From assembly GCA_038251325.1 (NCBI GenBank), contig JBBSBL010000025.1:1-33472 (forward strand): DNA of 33,472 bases. Direction: 5' to 3'. This stretch comes from JBBSBL01 sp038251325 (GTDB lineage Bacteria; Actinomycetota; Thermoleophilia; Solirubrobacterales; Solirubrobacteraceae). The notes under the pieces are model-generated. The model made no database searches, had not been told where the DNA came from, and was given only the letters and a program-made list of their open reading frames with translations. Below, piece by piece: positions 1 through 6,931 of the stretch; position 1 is the stretch's first letter; every line of letters starts with the position of its first letter. Position numbers and translations under genes: made by a program.

Positions 1-88
1 ACTGCGTCATCGACCCCAGGAGCTCCGTGCTGGGCATCTCGCCCGCCTCGGACTCGGGGCTGCCGGGGACCAGAACCATGAAACGCAT
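1..88 (-). CDS. YCII/DGPF-domain protein, N-terminus only (cut by window edge)
   Basis: A minus-strand reading frame starts with ATG at 88 and runs off the left edge after 29 codons. The peptide begins MRFMVLVPGSPESEAGEMPS, which resembles the start of YCII-related (DGPF-domain) proteins, small ferredoxin-fold proteins of mostly unknown function that often sit beside ECF sigma-factor genes. A good ribosome binding site (GAGGAGG, five bases before the ATG) supports this start. Nothing beyond the first 29 residues can be judged. It lies in the same direction as the broken hydrolase to its right, separated by about 130 bases in which I see no other gene. Confidence 0.6.
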   Translation of the reverse strand, partial: MRFMVLVPGSPESEAGEMPSTELLGSMTQ

Positions 89-218
89 TGCTGCCTCCTC
101 GCGTGTTGGGTGGTGTCTATTCGTACGTCGAACGACGCCGGACGAAATCGACACGCCCCGCAAGATATTCAGGAGCAAGGTGAAGCAGCCCGCCTGACTC
201 CTGCCCGCTCGCGCTGCC

Positions 219-705
219 TCACCCCAGGATCGGGAGCAGCAGCCGCGACGACGAGAAGACGGTGTTGACGCTCGCCCCGCCGAGCGGCGCGTGGCGGAAG
301 CGGAGGATGGTCGGCGCGTCCTTCCCCCGGTCGCAGCTCGGGAGGCTGAGGGGGAGCCGATGCCCGGCTCTCAGCGCCGGGGGTTCGGCACGACGGGGAT
401 GCGGTAGCTCACGACCTCGCCGACCGCGAACGCCTCGGGCTCCCGACACGCGAGCACCGGCGCGCCGGGAACGCTGGAGTCCTCGTCGACCGCGCGGAGC
501 ATCGCCCGCAGCCAGCCGCCGGTGATGGGGATCGCCTCGCCGTCCGGCGCGACGTAGATCGCGATCCAGGCGGTGTCGAGGGCCGTGATGGTGGACTCGC
601 GGCGCAGCTCGACGTTGCCGGCGAGATCCAGCGGATCGCTCATCGGAGCCGTGTCCCAGTACGGAGCGTCGGGCAGCTCGGGCGATGCGACGAGCCGGGG
701 CGAGA
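219..705 (-). pseudogene. CocE/NonD-type hydrolase, C-terminal domain remnant (frameshifted)
   Basis: This is the C-terminal beta-sandwich domain (X-Pro dipeptidyl-peptidase C-terminal type) of a CocE/NonD serine hydrolase. Recognisable similarity starts before the first ATG (at 643), with a segment reading PDAPYWDTAPMSDPLDLAG, so the ATG is not a true gene start; a stop codon in this frame lies just upstream, near 726. The frame stops at 371 after VVPNPRR, and the family pattern continues in another frame with RAGHRL, then DRGKDAPTIL and SVNTVFSSSRLLLP, ending at 219. A single missing base near 372 explains this. The matching N-terminal half lies at 6556-6915 on the same strand, so the two are halves of one gene separated by an island. 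The catalytic middle is missing, so no enzyme can be made. A sequencing error could explain the frameshift but not the split. Confidence 0.72.
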
Positions 706-816
706 AATCTCCCGTCCGACCCTGTTAGGGGTATGGAAGCTCAGACCCTGGACGGCCTCATCGTCGGCACCGACGGGATACCGATTCGTCAGCGGCCGCC
801 AGTAGCGTCCAGGCCG

Positions 817-3800
817 ATGACACCGGTGAGAGCGCAGGACCGGGAAAGCGGCCGAGACGCTGTCACCGAGCTGTGCGCTCGCTTCGCCGACGACCTCGCG
901 TACTACAAGTCGCCGGAGTTCGACGAGACCAGCTGTCGGCAGCGATTCATCGACCCCTTCTTCGCCGCGCTCGGGTGGGACGTTGCCGACGAGGACAAAC
1001 GAGGCCCGTTCGCCGACGTGATCCTCGAGTACTCGCTGCGGGCCGGGGAGGCGAGGGCTCGGCAGCGCACCGTCAACGAGGCGGAGGAACAGGAAGACGA
1101 GCGCGTGGCTCATGCGCTCGCCGCCAACCGGGACCCAGGCGTCGTCGGCGTGCGCCGCCCCGACTATTCGTTCCGCGTAGCGGGCGAGCGCCGCTTCTTC
1201 GTTGAGGCGAAGCGCCCGTCAGTCGACATCAACAGTCCGCGGCCCATCTACCAAGTCAAGTCCTACGGGTGGAACGCGCGCACGCCCATCGCACTGCTGA
1301 CCGACTTCGAGGACCTTCTGGTCTTCGACTGCCGGTATCGGCCTGCGCTCGATGAGTCCCAGACCGGGCTTGTCCCGGAGTTCAAGCTGAACTTCGGCCA
1401 GTTCGTCGAGCACTGGGATCTGCTCTGGGACACCTTCTCGCGCGACGCCGTCGCCGAAGGGTCTCTCGCGAGCTTCGCCGAGGAGATTGCCGACCGCAAG
1501 GGACAGCTCCCGGTCGACGTGGTGTTCCTCTCCGACCTCGGACGCTGGCGGCAGACCGTCGCCCGCGACCTCGCGAAGAACAACACGCAGCTCGACGTGT
1601 GGCAGCTCAACGACGCCACACAGCTGACTCTCGATCGCGTGGTGTTCATCCGTGTGTGCGAAGACCGAGACTTGGAGCCCGCCGAGGTCTTGCGCCCGCT
1701 GCTCGACAGCGACGATCCCTACGGGGCGTTCATCAGGGCGCTGGGTCCCCTCCGGGCCAGCTACAACGGCGGTCTGCTCGACCCGAGCTTCGCCGACGGC
1801 CTGACCGTCAGCGCGGACGTGTTCAAGCGCCTGCTCCAGGGCCTCTATACGCCCTGGGCGCCGTACCGCTTTGACGCGCTCGGCGTCGAAATCCTCGGAA
1901 GTATCTACGAGCGCGCACTGGGCAGCATGGTCACGCTCGAAGACGACCGCTCCGTCAAGGTCGAGCTCAAGCCAGAGGTCCGCAAAGCCGGCGGCGTCTA
2001 CTACACCCCGCAGTGGGTGGTCGATGAAATCGTGCGCCTGACGATCGATCCGCTGGTCGCGGGCAAGCGCCCTGCTCAGCTGAAGGAGTTCCGCGTGCTC
2101 GACCCGGCGTGCGGTTCAGGGTCCTTCCTCCTCGGCGCCTACGACCGGCTCATCCGCCACTTCGAGGAGTACTACACCGCCCATCCGACCGTCGACCGCA
2201 AGATGCACTTCGAAGACCATCGCGGGCAACGTCGGTTGACGACGGCCGCAAAGGCCCACCTGCTACGCAACAGCATCTTCGGGGTCGATGTGGACCCCGC
2301 AGCCGTCGAGGTCACAACGATGAGTCTGTACCTCAAGTCGCTGGAGTCGGATGCTCCGGAGTACGTGCGGAGTCAGGTGCAGCTGACCGGTGCCATCCTG
2401 CCGACGCTCACCGAGAACATCCGCTGCGGCAACTCGTTGGTCAGCACTGACTACTACCAGCAAGCCGAGCTCGCGCAGCTCGACGCGTTCGAGGAGCACC
2501 GACTGCGCCCGTTCAAATGGGACTCCGACAAGGAGGGCTTCGGAAAGGTGCTCGCCGATGGCGGCTTCGACGCCGTCATCGGCAACCCGCCCTACTTCAA
2601 CGTCGATGCGAGCTACGGCGCCGGACACCCGGTCGCCGCGTATCTCAAGACGGCGTACTCGGCCATCTGGCAGGACAAGACCGACATCTACTACTTCTTT
2701 CTTACCAAGGGCGTCGCGCTCGCCCGCCAGCGGCTCGGATTCATCGTGTCCCGGTCCTTCCTGGAAGCCGACAAGGCCCGGCGAACACGCGGGAACCTCG
2801 CCGGCGCCGCGAGGCTAGATCACGTCGCCGACATGGACGGCTTCCGGGTCTTCGCCGATGCCGGAATCGCGACAACCATCGTCGTGTTCGACACCACGTC
2901 GCCGCACGGCGAGTCCGAGGTGTCGGTGCGCCGGCTCGACTCGGCTGCCTACAGAGCCGAGGAGGTGGTCGAGGGGCTGCGGCAGAATCGTGCCCCGTTC
3001 GAGGTTTTCTCGCGCAAGGCGAAACTCGGAGCCGACGCGTGGCGCTTCCCGAACCCCTACCTCGACGACCTCTACCAGCGCATCGACGCCTCCGGCGAGC
3101 GCCTCGACCAGATCTGTTTCCTGGGCAAGGGCATGGAGACGGCCGCCAACGCGGTGTTCGGCAAGCTCAGCGCCGCCGACGTCGTCCGCCTCGGACTTCC
3201 CGCCGAACTGCTCAAGCGGCGCGCCCGCAACTCCGACATCCACCGCTACTACCTCGCTGACAGCGGCGAGCACGTCCTGTACCTGGAGGACGTCGCGCGG
3301 TACGAAGACCTGCCCGCGGCCGTGCGTGACTACCTCGCAGCGCGCGGGAACAAGGCCAAGCTCGAAGGCCGCGCCGCGTTCAAGCGCGGTGACTGCGACT
3401 GGTGGCGCTACACGTGGCCGCTGCATAAGGAACGCCACCGCGGCCCCCGGCTGCTCTCGCCGTACCGCACCGGGCACAACCGCTTCGCACTGGACCCCGA
3501 CTTCAGTTACTTCACCTCGACCGACACCACCATCGTGTTCCCGCGCGACGGTGCGAAGGAAGACCTGCACTACGTTCAGGCGCTGCTGAACACCAAGCTG
3601 CTGACGTTCCGCTTCCGTGGACTCGGCAAGCTCACGAGCCCGAACATGTGGGAGTCCTTCCACTACTCCCTCGAAGCGCTCCCGATTCGCCGCGTCGACT
3701 TCGATGACCCCGCGGACCGCGACGTTCACGACGCGCTCGTGCGACTGGCCAACGACATCGAGCATGCCCGAGACCAAGCGCACAACGGCCTCTCGCCGGC

Positions 3801-3933
3801 CGACCGCTCGCTCGGCGCCCGGCGCGCAGAGGCTCTGCTCGACCAGGTCGACGAAATCGCCCTGGACCTCTACGGCATCACCGACGCCGAAGAGCGCGCG
3901 AGCGTGCTCGCGCTCGGCGCTCCTTTGGGGTGA
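817..3933 (+). CDS. Type IIG restriction-modification enzyme (Eco57I-like, N6-adenine methyltransferase plus nuclease)
   Basis: A single polypeptide (1038 aa from this start) that probably both cuts and methylates DNA. The N-terminal part has a PD-(D/E)xK-type nuclease pattern: Asp116 in PDYSF, then Glu130-x-Lys132 in VEAKRPS, as in HsdR-N/type IIG enzymes. A helical connector leads to GGVYYTPQWVV, then methyltransferase motif I DPACGSGSF (Asp429) and motif IV NPPY (590-593), typical of gamma-class N6-adenine methyltransferases. The C-terminal third has a TaqI-C-like target-recognition pattern (ALLNTKLLTFRFRG, then SPNMWESFHYS). Starts at 685 and 733 are also open; 817 fits the family's usual short lead before the first helix, and 685 would overlap the hydrolase remnant. 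No ribosome binding site is convincing at any of them. The protein looks intact. The recognition sequence cannot be predicted. It is the main cargo of the island. Confidence 0.85.
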   Translation: MTPVRAQDRESGRDAVTELCARFADDLAYYKSPEFDETSCRQRFIDPFFAALGWDVADEDKRGPFADVILEYSLRAGEARARQRTVNEAEEQEDERVAHALAANRDPGVVGVRRPDYSFRVAGERRFFVEAKRPSVDINSPRPIYQVKSYGWNARTPIALLTDFEDLLVFDCRYRPALDESQTGLVPEFKLNFGQFVEHWDLLWDTFSRDAVAEGSLASFAEEIADRKGQLPVDVVFLSDLGRWRQTVARDLAKNNTQLDVWQLNDATQLTLDRVVFIRVCEDRDLEPAEVLRPLLDSDDPYGAFIRALGPLRASYNGGLLDPSFADGLTVSADVFKRLLQGLYTPWAPYRFDALGVEILGSIYERALGSMVTLEDDRSVKVELKPEVRKAGGVYYTPQWVVDEIVRLTIDPLVAGKRPAQLKEFRVLDPACGSGSFLLGAYDRLIRHFEEYYTAHPTVDRKMHFEDHRGQRRLTTAAKAHLLRNSIFGVDVDPAAVEVTTMSLYLKSLESDAPEYVRSQVQLTGAILPTLTENIRCGNSLVSTDYYQQAELAQLDAFEEHRLRPFKWDSDKEGFGKVLADGGFDAVIGNPPYFNVDASYGAGHPVAAYLKTAYSAIWQDKTDIYYFFLTKGVALARQRLGFIVSRSFLEADKARRTRGNLAGAARLDHVADMDGFRVFADAGIATTIVVFDTTSPHGESEVSVRRLDSAAYRAEEVVEGLRQNRAPFEVFSRKAKLGADAWRFPNPYLDDLYQRIDASGERLDQICFLGKGMETAANAVFGKLSAADVVRLGLPAELLKRRARNSDIHRYYLADSGEHVLYLEDVARYEDLPAAVRDYLAARGNKAKLEGRAAFKRGDCDWWRYTWPLHKERHRGPRLLSPYRTGHNRFALDPDFSYFTSTDTTIVFPRDGAKEDLHYVQALLNTKLLTFRFRGLGKLTSPNMWESFHYSLEALPIRRVDFDDPADRDVHDALVRLANDIEHARDQAHNGLSPADRSLGARRAEALLDQVDEIALDLYGITDAEERASVLALGAPLG

Positions 3934-4057
3934 CAGACATCGCGGGGCCAGGCGGTCTCGCCGAGCCGCAAGGCGCCGAGGCGCGCCGACGGCGCCGCAG
4001 CCGTGGCCGCAAGCGGCCTGTCATCCCGCCTGCGCGGCGTGAGAGCCCTGATTCCGT

Positions 4058-4405
4058 ATGGACTACGAGTCACACCTGCGCATCCACCGCGCGCCGTTCT
4101 TCGGCGCCAAGCCGCTCCACCTCATCGAGCCACGCGATGTCGAGGCGTTCATCGCAGCGAAGGGCCGAGCCCCGAAGAGCCTCCTCAACTAGCTGGCCTG
4201 CTTGCCTACGGCGCCGACTGCGACCTCGTGTTCGGGCACCCGCACCGCGGCGGGGAGCGCCGCTGGAGCGCTCGCGGCTCCTGAAACTGATCTACGCCGT
4301 CTACGCGCCGATCGCGCACGAGCGGACCTGGTCGAGCGTGCGTTCGGTGGCGGTGCGACGATAGGAGACGCTGACGGCACGACGAACACCGCGACGAGGC
4401 GATGA
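4058..4405 (+). pseudogene. Tyrosine recombinase (phage-type integrase) remnant
   Basis: Three pieces of one integrase appear in order but in different frames. First is the SAM-like core-binding segment, a 44-codon frame at 4058-4192 reading DYESHLRIHRAPFFGAKPLH and then VEAFIAAKGRAPKS. Next, around 4193-4250, comes LAYGADCDLVFGHPHRGG, which precedes the catalytic domain in this family. Then GAPLERSRLLK runs directly into LIYAVYAPIAHE, and another frame carries DLVERAFGGG to a stop at 4405. LIYAVYAP corresponds to the segment with the catalytic Tyr; the Arg and HxxR region between LLK and LIYA is deleted. Only about 115 codons remain of an enzyme usually near 350-400. The last frame's TGA overlaps the ATG of the next gene, suggesting that the cargo was once translationally coupled to the integrase. 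Confidence 0.62.
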
Positions 4406-5292
4406 CCGAGGCCAGCGACAAGCAGATCACGCTCACGATCAAGGGCGCTCGTGCCGAGCGCGGCGTCAGCCTGTCCGACTTCGAGTCGTTCATCGACAAC
4501 TTCCTCGCAGCCCTGCGCGACTACGACCGTGCGGGCCGCGGGGAGCCCACTCGCAAGTCCGGGCATCCGGATCGCCGCGCGGAGGCCGTTACTGCGTTTC
4601 GCCTCGTCGGATTCCACCCCGGGAGCGGAGTTGCGACGATCGAGCCCGAGTTCGTCGCCGCTGAGGATGATCAGCTGCCGGTTGGCGACGTCTCGCTGTC
4701 GCTCGCGACGCTCCGTGCCCTCGCCGACGATCTCGCAGCCGAGCGTACGGTGCCCGAGCCTGTCCTCGATGCGCTTGGCAAAGCATGTCGCGCCGTTGGC
4801 GCGGACGGCTCGGTAGCGATCGAGATCGGCGCCGGGGCCGTCGCGCCGGTCGTCGTCAATACCGGGGTGCTCGATCGCATCGCGCTGGCGACGGACACGA
4901 CCGCCGACGAGGAGGTCGCGTCCGTCGCCGGCCGGCTTCATCTCCTGGATCTAGAGCCTGATCGCCTCGGCATCCGGACCGCCAGCGGTGTCGAGTGGTT
5001 CTGCCGGTATCCCGAAGGGCTCGAGGAGCGTGTCAAGGGGCTGCTCGACAGGATCGTCTGGGTGGAGGGCAGCGGCAGGCTGACCAGCCCGCTTCGCGGC
5101 GCGATGACGATCGAACGCATCGAGCCCGTCGACGTCGAGCAATCGGCGCTCTTCACGAGTGCGCCCGTCGACGAGGACGAACTGCTCGCCCAGCAGGGCA
5201 TCAGCGCGCCGCAGGGTCTCGACGCCCTGGCGGACGCTGAGTGGGACGACGAGAGCGACGACGCCTACCTGGCCGCGCTGCTGAGCAAGTGA
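4402..5292 (+). CDS. Unknown 296-aa protein coupled to PIN RNase; candidate antitoxin
   Basis: I do not recognise a named family. The protein begins with a beta-strand-like ITLTIKGARAERGVSLSDF and a helix FIDNFLAALRDYDR, followed by an alternating alpha/beta stretch with many Ala, Asp and Glu. The last ~45 residues are strongly acidic (DEDELLAQQG, then DAEWDDESDDAYLAALLSK). No transmembrane segment or signal peptide is seen. Its stop codon overlaps the GTG start of the PIN-domain gene by four bases, the usual arrangement for antitoxin then toxin, so an antitoxin role is inferred from position. It is far larger than usual VapB-type antitoxins (70-90 aa) and shows no AbrB, ribbon-helix-helix or Phd DNA-binding motif that I can see. 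Its ATG overlaps the end of the integrase remnant; the upstream GAGG is only a few bases from the ATG. It could instead be an unrelated partner protein. Confidence 0.75.
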   Translation: MTEASDKQITLTIKGARAERGVSLSDFESFIDNFLAALRDYDRAGRGEPTRKSGHPDRRAEAVTAFRLVGFHPGSGVATIEPEFVAAEDDQLPVGDVSLSLATLRALADDLAAERTVPEPVLDALGKACRAVGADGSVAIEIGAGAVAPVVVNTGVLDRIALATDTTADEEVASVAGRLHLLDLEPDRLGIRTASGVEWFCRYPEGLEERVKGLLDRIVWVEGSGRLTSPLRGAMTIERIEPVDVEQSALFTSAPVDEDELLAQQGISAPQGLDALADAEWDDESDDAYLAALLSK

Positions 5293-5741
5293 GTGCCTCT
5301 CCCCCGCCGCCCGAGAGGCTCCTGTGCGACACGAGCTTTGTCGGGGCGAGCGCGAAGCGTTCAGCTCAGCCGGGACGGTTCTCGCACTGGCCCACGCAGA
5401 TGCTCGAACGAATTGACTCGGCGATCCTTGCGATCAGCGTGATCACCTTGGCCGAGGCGCGCTACGGCTATCTGAACGCCGGCTGGGGAGCCGCCCGCGT
5501 CGAGCGAGAGGAGCGCCGGCTCGCCAGCTTCCTCCAGATCCCGCTCGACCCCACGATCGTCGACGAGTGGGCGCGTCTGAAGGTTCTGAACAGGCAGAAC
5601 GGCTGGAATCTCGCAGACAACGATCTGTGGATCGCCGCCACCGCGAGTGCGCGTGGGCACGCGCTCGTCACATGCGACGCCGACCAGGCACGGATCGTCG
5701 ATCCGAAGCTCGGGGTGCTTCACCTTCCGGCGCCGCAGTGA
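5289..5741 (+). CDS. PIN-domain ribonuclease, VapC-like toxin
   Basis: A 150-aa PIN-fold protein. The four acidic metal-binding positions are all present: Asp14 (LLCDTSF), Glu56 (LAEARYG), Asp112 (LADNDLWIAATA) and Asp130 (VTCDADQ). PIN domains of this size are usually Mg-dependent endoribonucleases, and VapC toxins typically cut tRNA or rRNA. The GTG start at 5289 overlaps the TGA of the upstream gene, pointing to translational coupling. The frame is open further upstream (to an ATG at 5241), but that part reads as a shadow of the upstream gene. The toxin looks intact, so if active it should need a neutralising partner, most likely the 296-aa protein. It is the last intact plus-strand gene of the island. 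Confidence 0.85.
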   Translation: MSASPPPPERLLCDTSFVGASAKRSAQPGRFSHWPTQMLERIDSAILAISVITLAEARYGYLNAGWGAARVEREERRLASFLQIPLDPTIVDEWARLKVLNRQNGWNLADNDLWIAATASARGHALVTCDADQARIVDPKLGVLHLPAPQ

Positions 5742-5799
5742 TCGAACGCTTCGTCTATGTGACCGAGGTGTCCTCCTGGTCCTCGCTGAGATGGGTATC

Positions 5800-6474
5800 G
5801 AATGCCAGCGGACGAGCGCATCGAGCCGAGTGCTGTTCGGAACCTCAACCGCGTTCTCACGGGCAATGAGCATCGCGTGTCCCGCACTTCGCCCGCCATC
5901 GTCGCGAGCGTGCCATTGCTGAAGGCGGGGCGTCGTTCGGGCAGGATGACGAGAGACGTCCCATCCTCCCGCGAGACCGCGAGGAAGTTCTCGATTGCGC
6001 GCGCATCGGCGTGAGACGAGTTCGAGATCACGTCCCAGAGCCCGTCGGGCACCTCGCGAAGGGACCGAGCCGGCTTCCCCGCCCGGTTCGCCAACCACTG
6101 CCGGGCGTACTCGCCGGAGCGGTCGTCAACGACTCGCTGGGCCCGGCGTGCAGTTCGAGGAGCATCCGTTTGTACGACAGAGCCTCCGCCTCGTAGCCGA
6201 CGCGCATGACGGCGATTGCGGGGCGGGCAGCCTGAACGGCGAGAGTACCCATATAGCGGAGGGCCTTAGCGCGGACATACGACGCTGGCGGCGGAGCCTC
6301 GTCGGTCGCATCAAACCCAGCATGCTGGAGGACCCATCCGAGGCGATCGGTGGCGAGCCTAAGGACACCGATCGTGGGCAGGTCGGCGTCCGCGGTCGAT
6401 AGGAGCGTCTCTTCAGCGCGGTCGAAGGGACCGCTTCCGGGTTCGATGTCCACGATCAGAATCATGCCGCCCAT
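5800..6474 (-). pseudogene. Frameshifted hypothetical gene
   Basis: A minus-strand coding region that makes sense only across frame changes. From the ATG at 6474 it reads MGGMILIVDIEPGSG, then RLATDRLGWVLQHAGFD, RYMGTLAVQAARPAIAVMRV and GYEAEALSYKRMLLELHA. Near 6140 the frame must shift by one base (loss of a C in a CCCGGG-like run) to continue with QRVVDDRSGEYARQWLANRA, then LREVPDGLWDVISNSSHADA and SLVILPERRPAFSNGTLATM. A second shift near 5890 restores a protein-like stretch, AMLIARENAVEVPNSTRLDA. After that the sequence degenerates toward the PIN gene. I recall similar proteins of unknown function; no domain can be named with certainty. Its frame is also open upstream into the hydrolase remnant, giving an artificial fused frame that ends at 6028. 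Confidence 0.5.
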
Positions 6475-6555
6475 CGATGGTGGGTTAGTGCGCACATCTT
6501 CGAGGCATCGATCCGAGCGAAACCTAGGAGCCCTCGGAACCACGGACTCCCTGCA

Positions 6556-6915
6556 GAGAAGGCTCCACGTGCCGCCCGACCCGCAGGTGCCGCGCGCGTT
6601 GGCGATCACGTGCGCGTACCCGCGCGGGACGAAGAAGTCGGAGGCCCCGGCCTCCACCAGGCCCAGCGGCGCGCGCAGGTTCTGGATCTGGCGGGGGTAG
6701 GCGGAGAAGGCGAGCAGCGCGGGGAAGCGCCCGGCGGCGTCGGGCCGGTAGACGTCGGCCAGCAACTCGACACCGTCGCGCATGGCTACCGCGACGTCGT
6801 CGGCCTGATCGATGCCGAACGCCGGCTCGGAGAGGTTGCGGAACTCCCGGCCGCTCGTCTGGATCCCGTTCAGCCGGCGCTCGCCGGGCCCGGTACCGGA
6901 CGCCGTGCCGCTCAT
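6556..6915 (-). pseudogene. CocE/NonD-type hydrolase, N-terminal remnant
   Basis: The first ~120 codons of a CocE/NonD serine hydrolase (peptidase S15-like alpha/beta fold). Diagnostic stretches are MRDGVELLADVYRPDAAGRF, PALLAFSAYPRQIQNL, ASDFFVPRGYAHVIANARGT and CGSGGTWSLL. At about 6555 the family pattern stops and the frame runs on into unrelated island sequence, ending at 6028. The nucleophile motif (GxSY) that should follow is absent. The ATG at 6915 lies 16 bases after the dnaE stop, so the intact gene was probably co-transcribed with dnaE. Its C-terminal counterpart is at 219-705. Confidence 0.75.
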
Positions 6916-6931
6916 CTCCCCGTCGCCCGCG

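Larger units (their letters stand above)
706..6555. mobile_element. Accessory island interrupting a CocE/NonD hydrolase gene
   Basis: The N- and C-terminal parts of one hydrolase family flank this segment in the same orientation. Its cargo is a type IIG restriction-modification gene, a decayed tyrosine-recombinase remnant, an unknown-protein/PIN-RNase pair and a frameshifted hypothetical gene. Base composition looks lower in GC than the neighbours: hand counts of single 60-base lines give about 57% at 2161-2220 and about 73% at 9301-9360. The boundaries are approximate, set by where hydrolase similarity fades. The central ~200 codons of the hydrolase are absent, so arrival was accompanied or followed by deletion. 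I found no clean target-site duplication. Confidence 0.6.

Noticed and set aside
640..1113. A 157-codon minus-strand frame overlapping the restriction-modification gene start
   Set aside because: No recognisable motif; it runs opposite the N-terminal nuclease domain and into the hydrolase remnant in a different frame.
817..3933. Considered as PglX, the BREX methyltransferase
   Set aside because: No other BREX genes (pglZ, brxC, brxL) are in the window, and the N-terminal PD-(D/E)xK pattern fits a type IIG enzyme better.
3930..4364. A 144-codon plus-strand frame after the restriction-modification gene
   Set aside because: Only its last part (GAPLERSRLLK, then LIYAVYAPIAHE) is protein-like, and that belongs to the broken integrase; the Arg-rich beginning looks non-coding.
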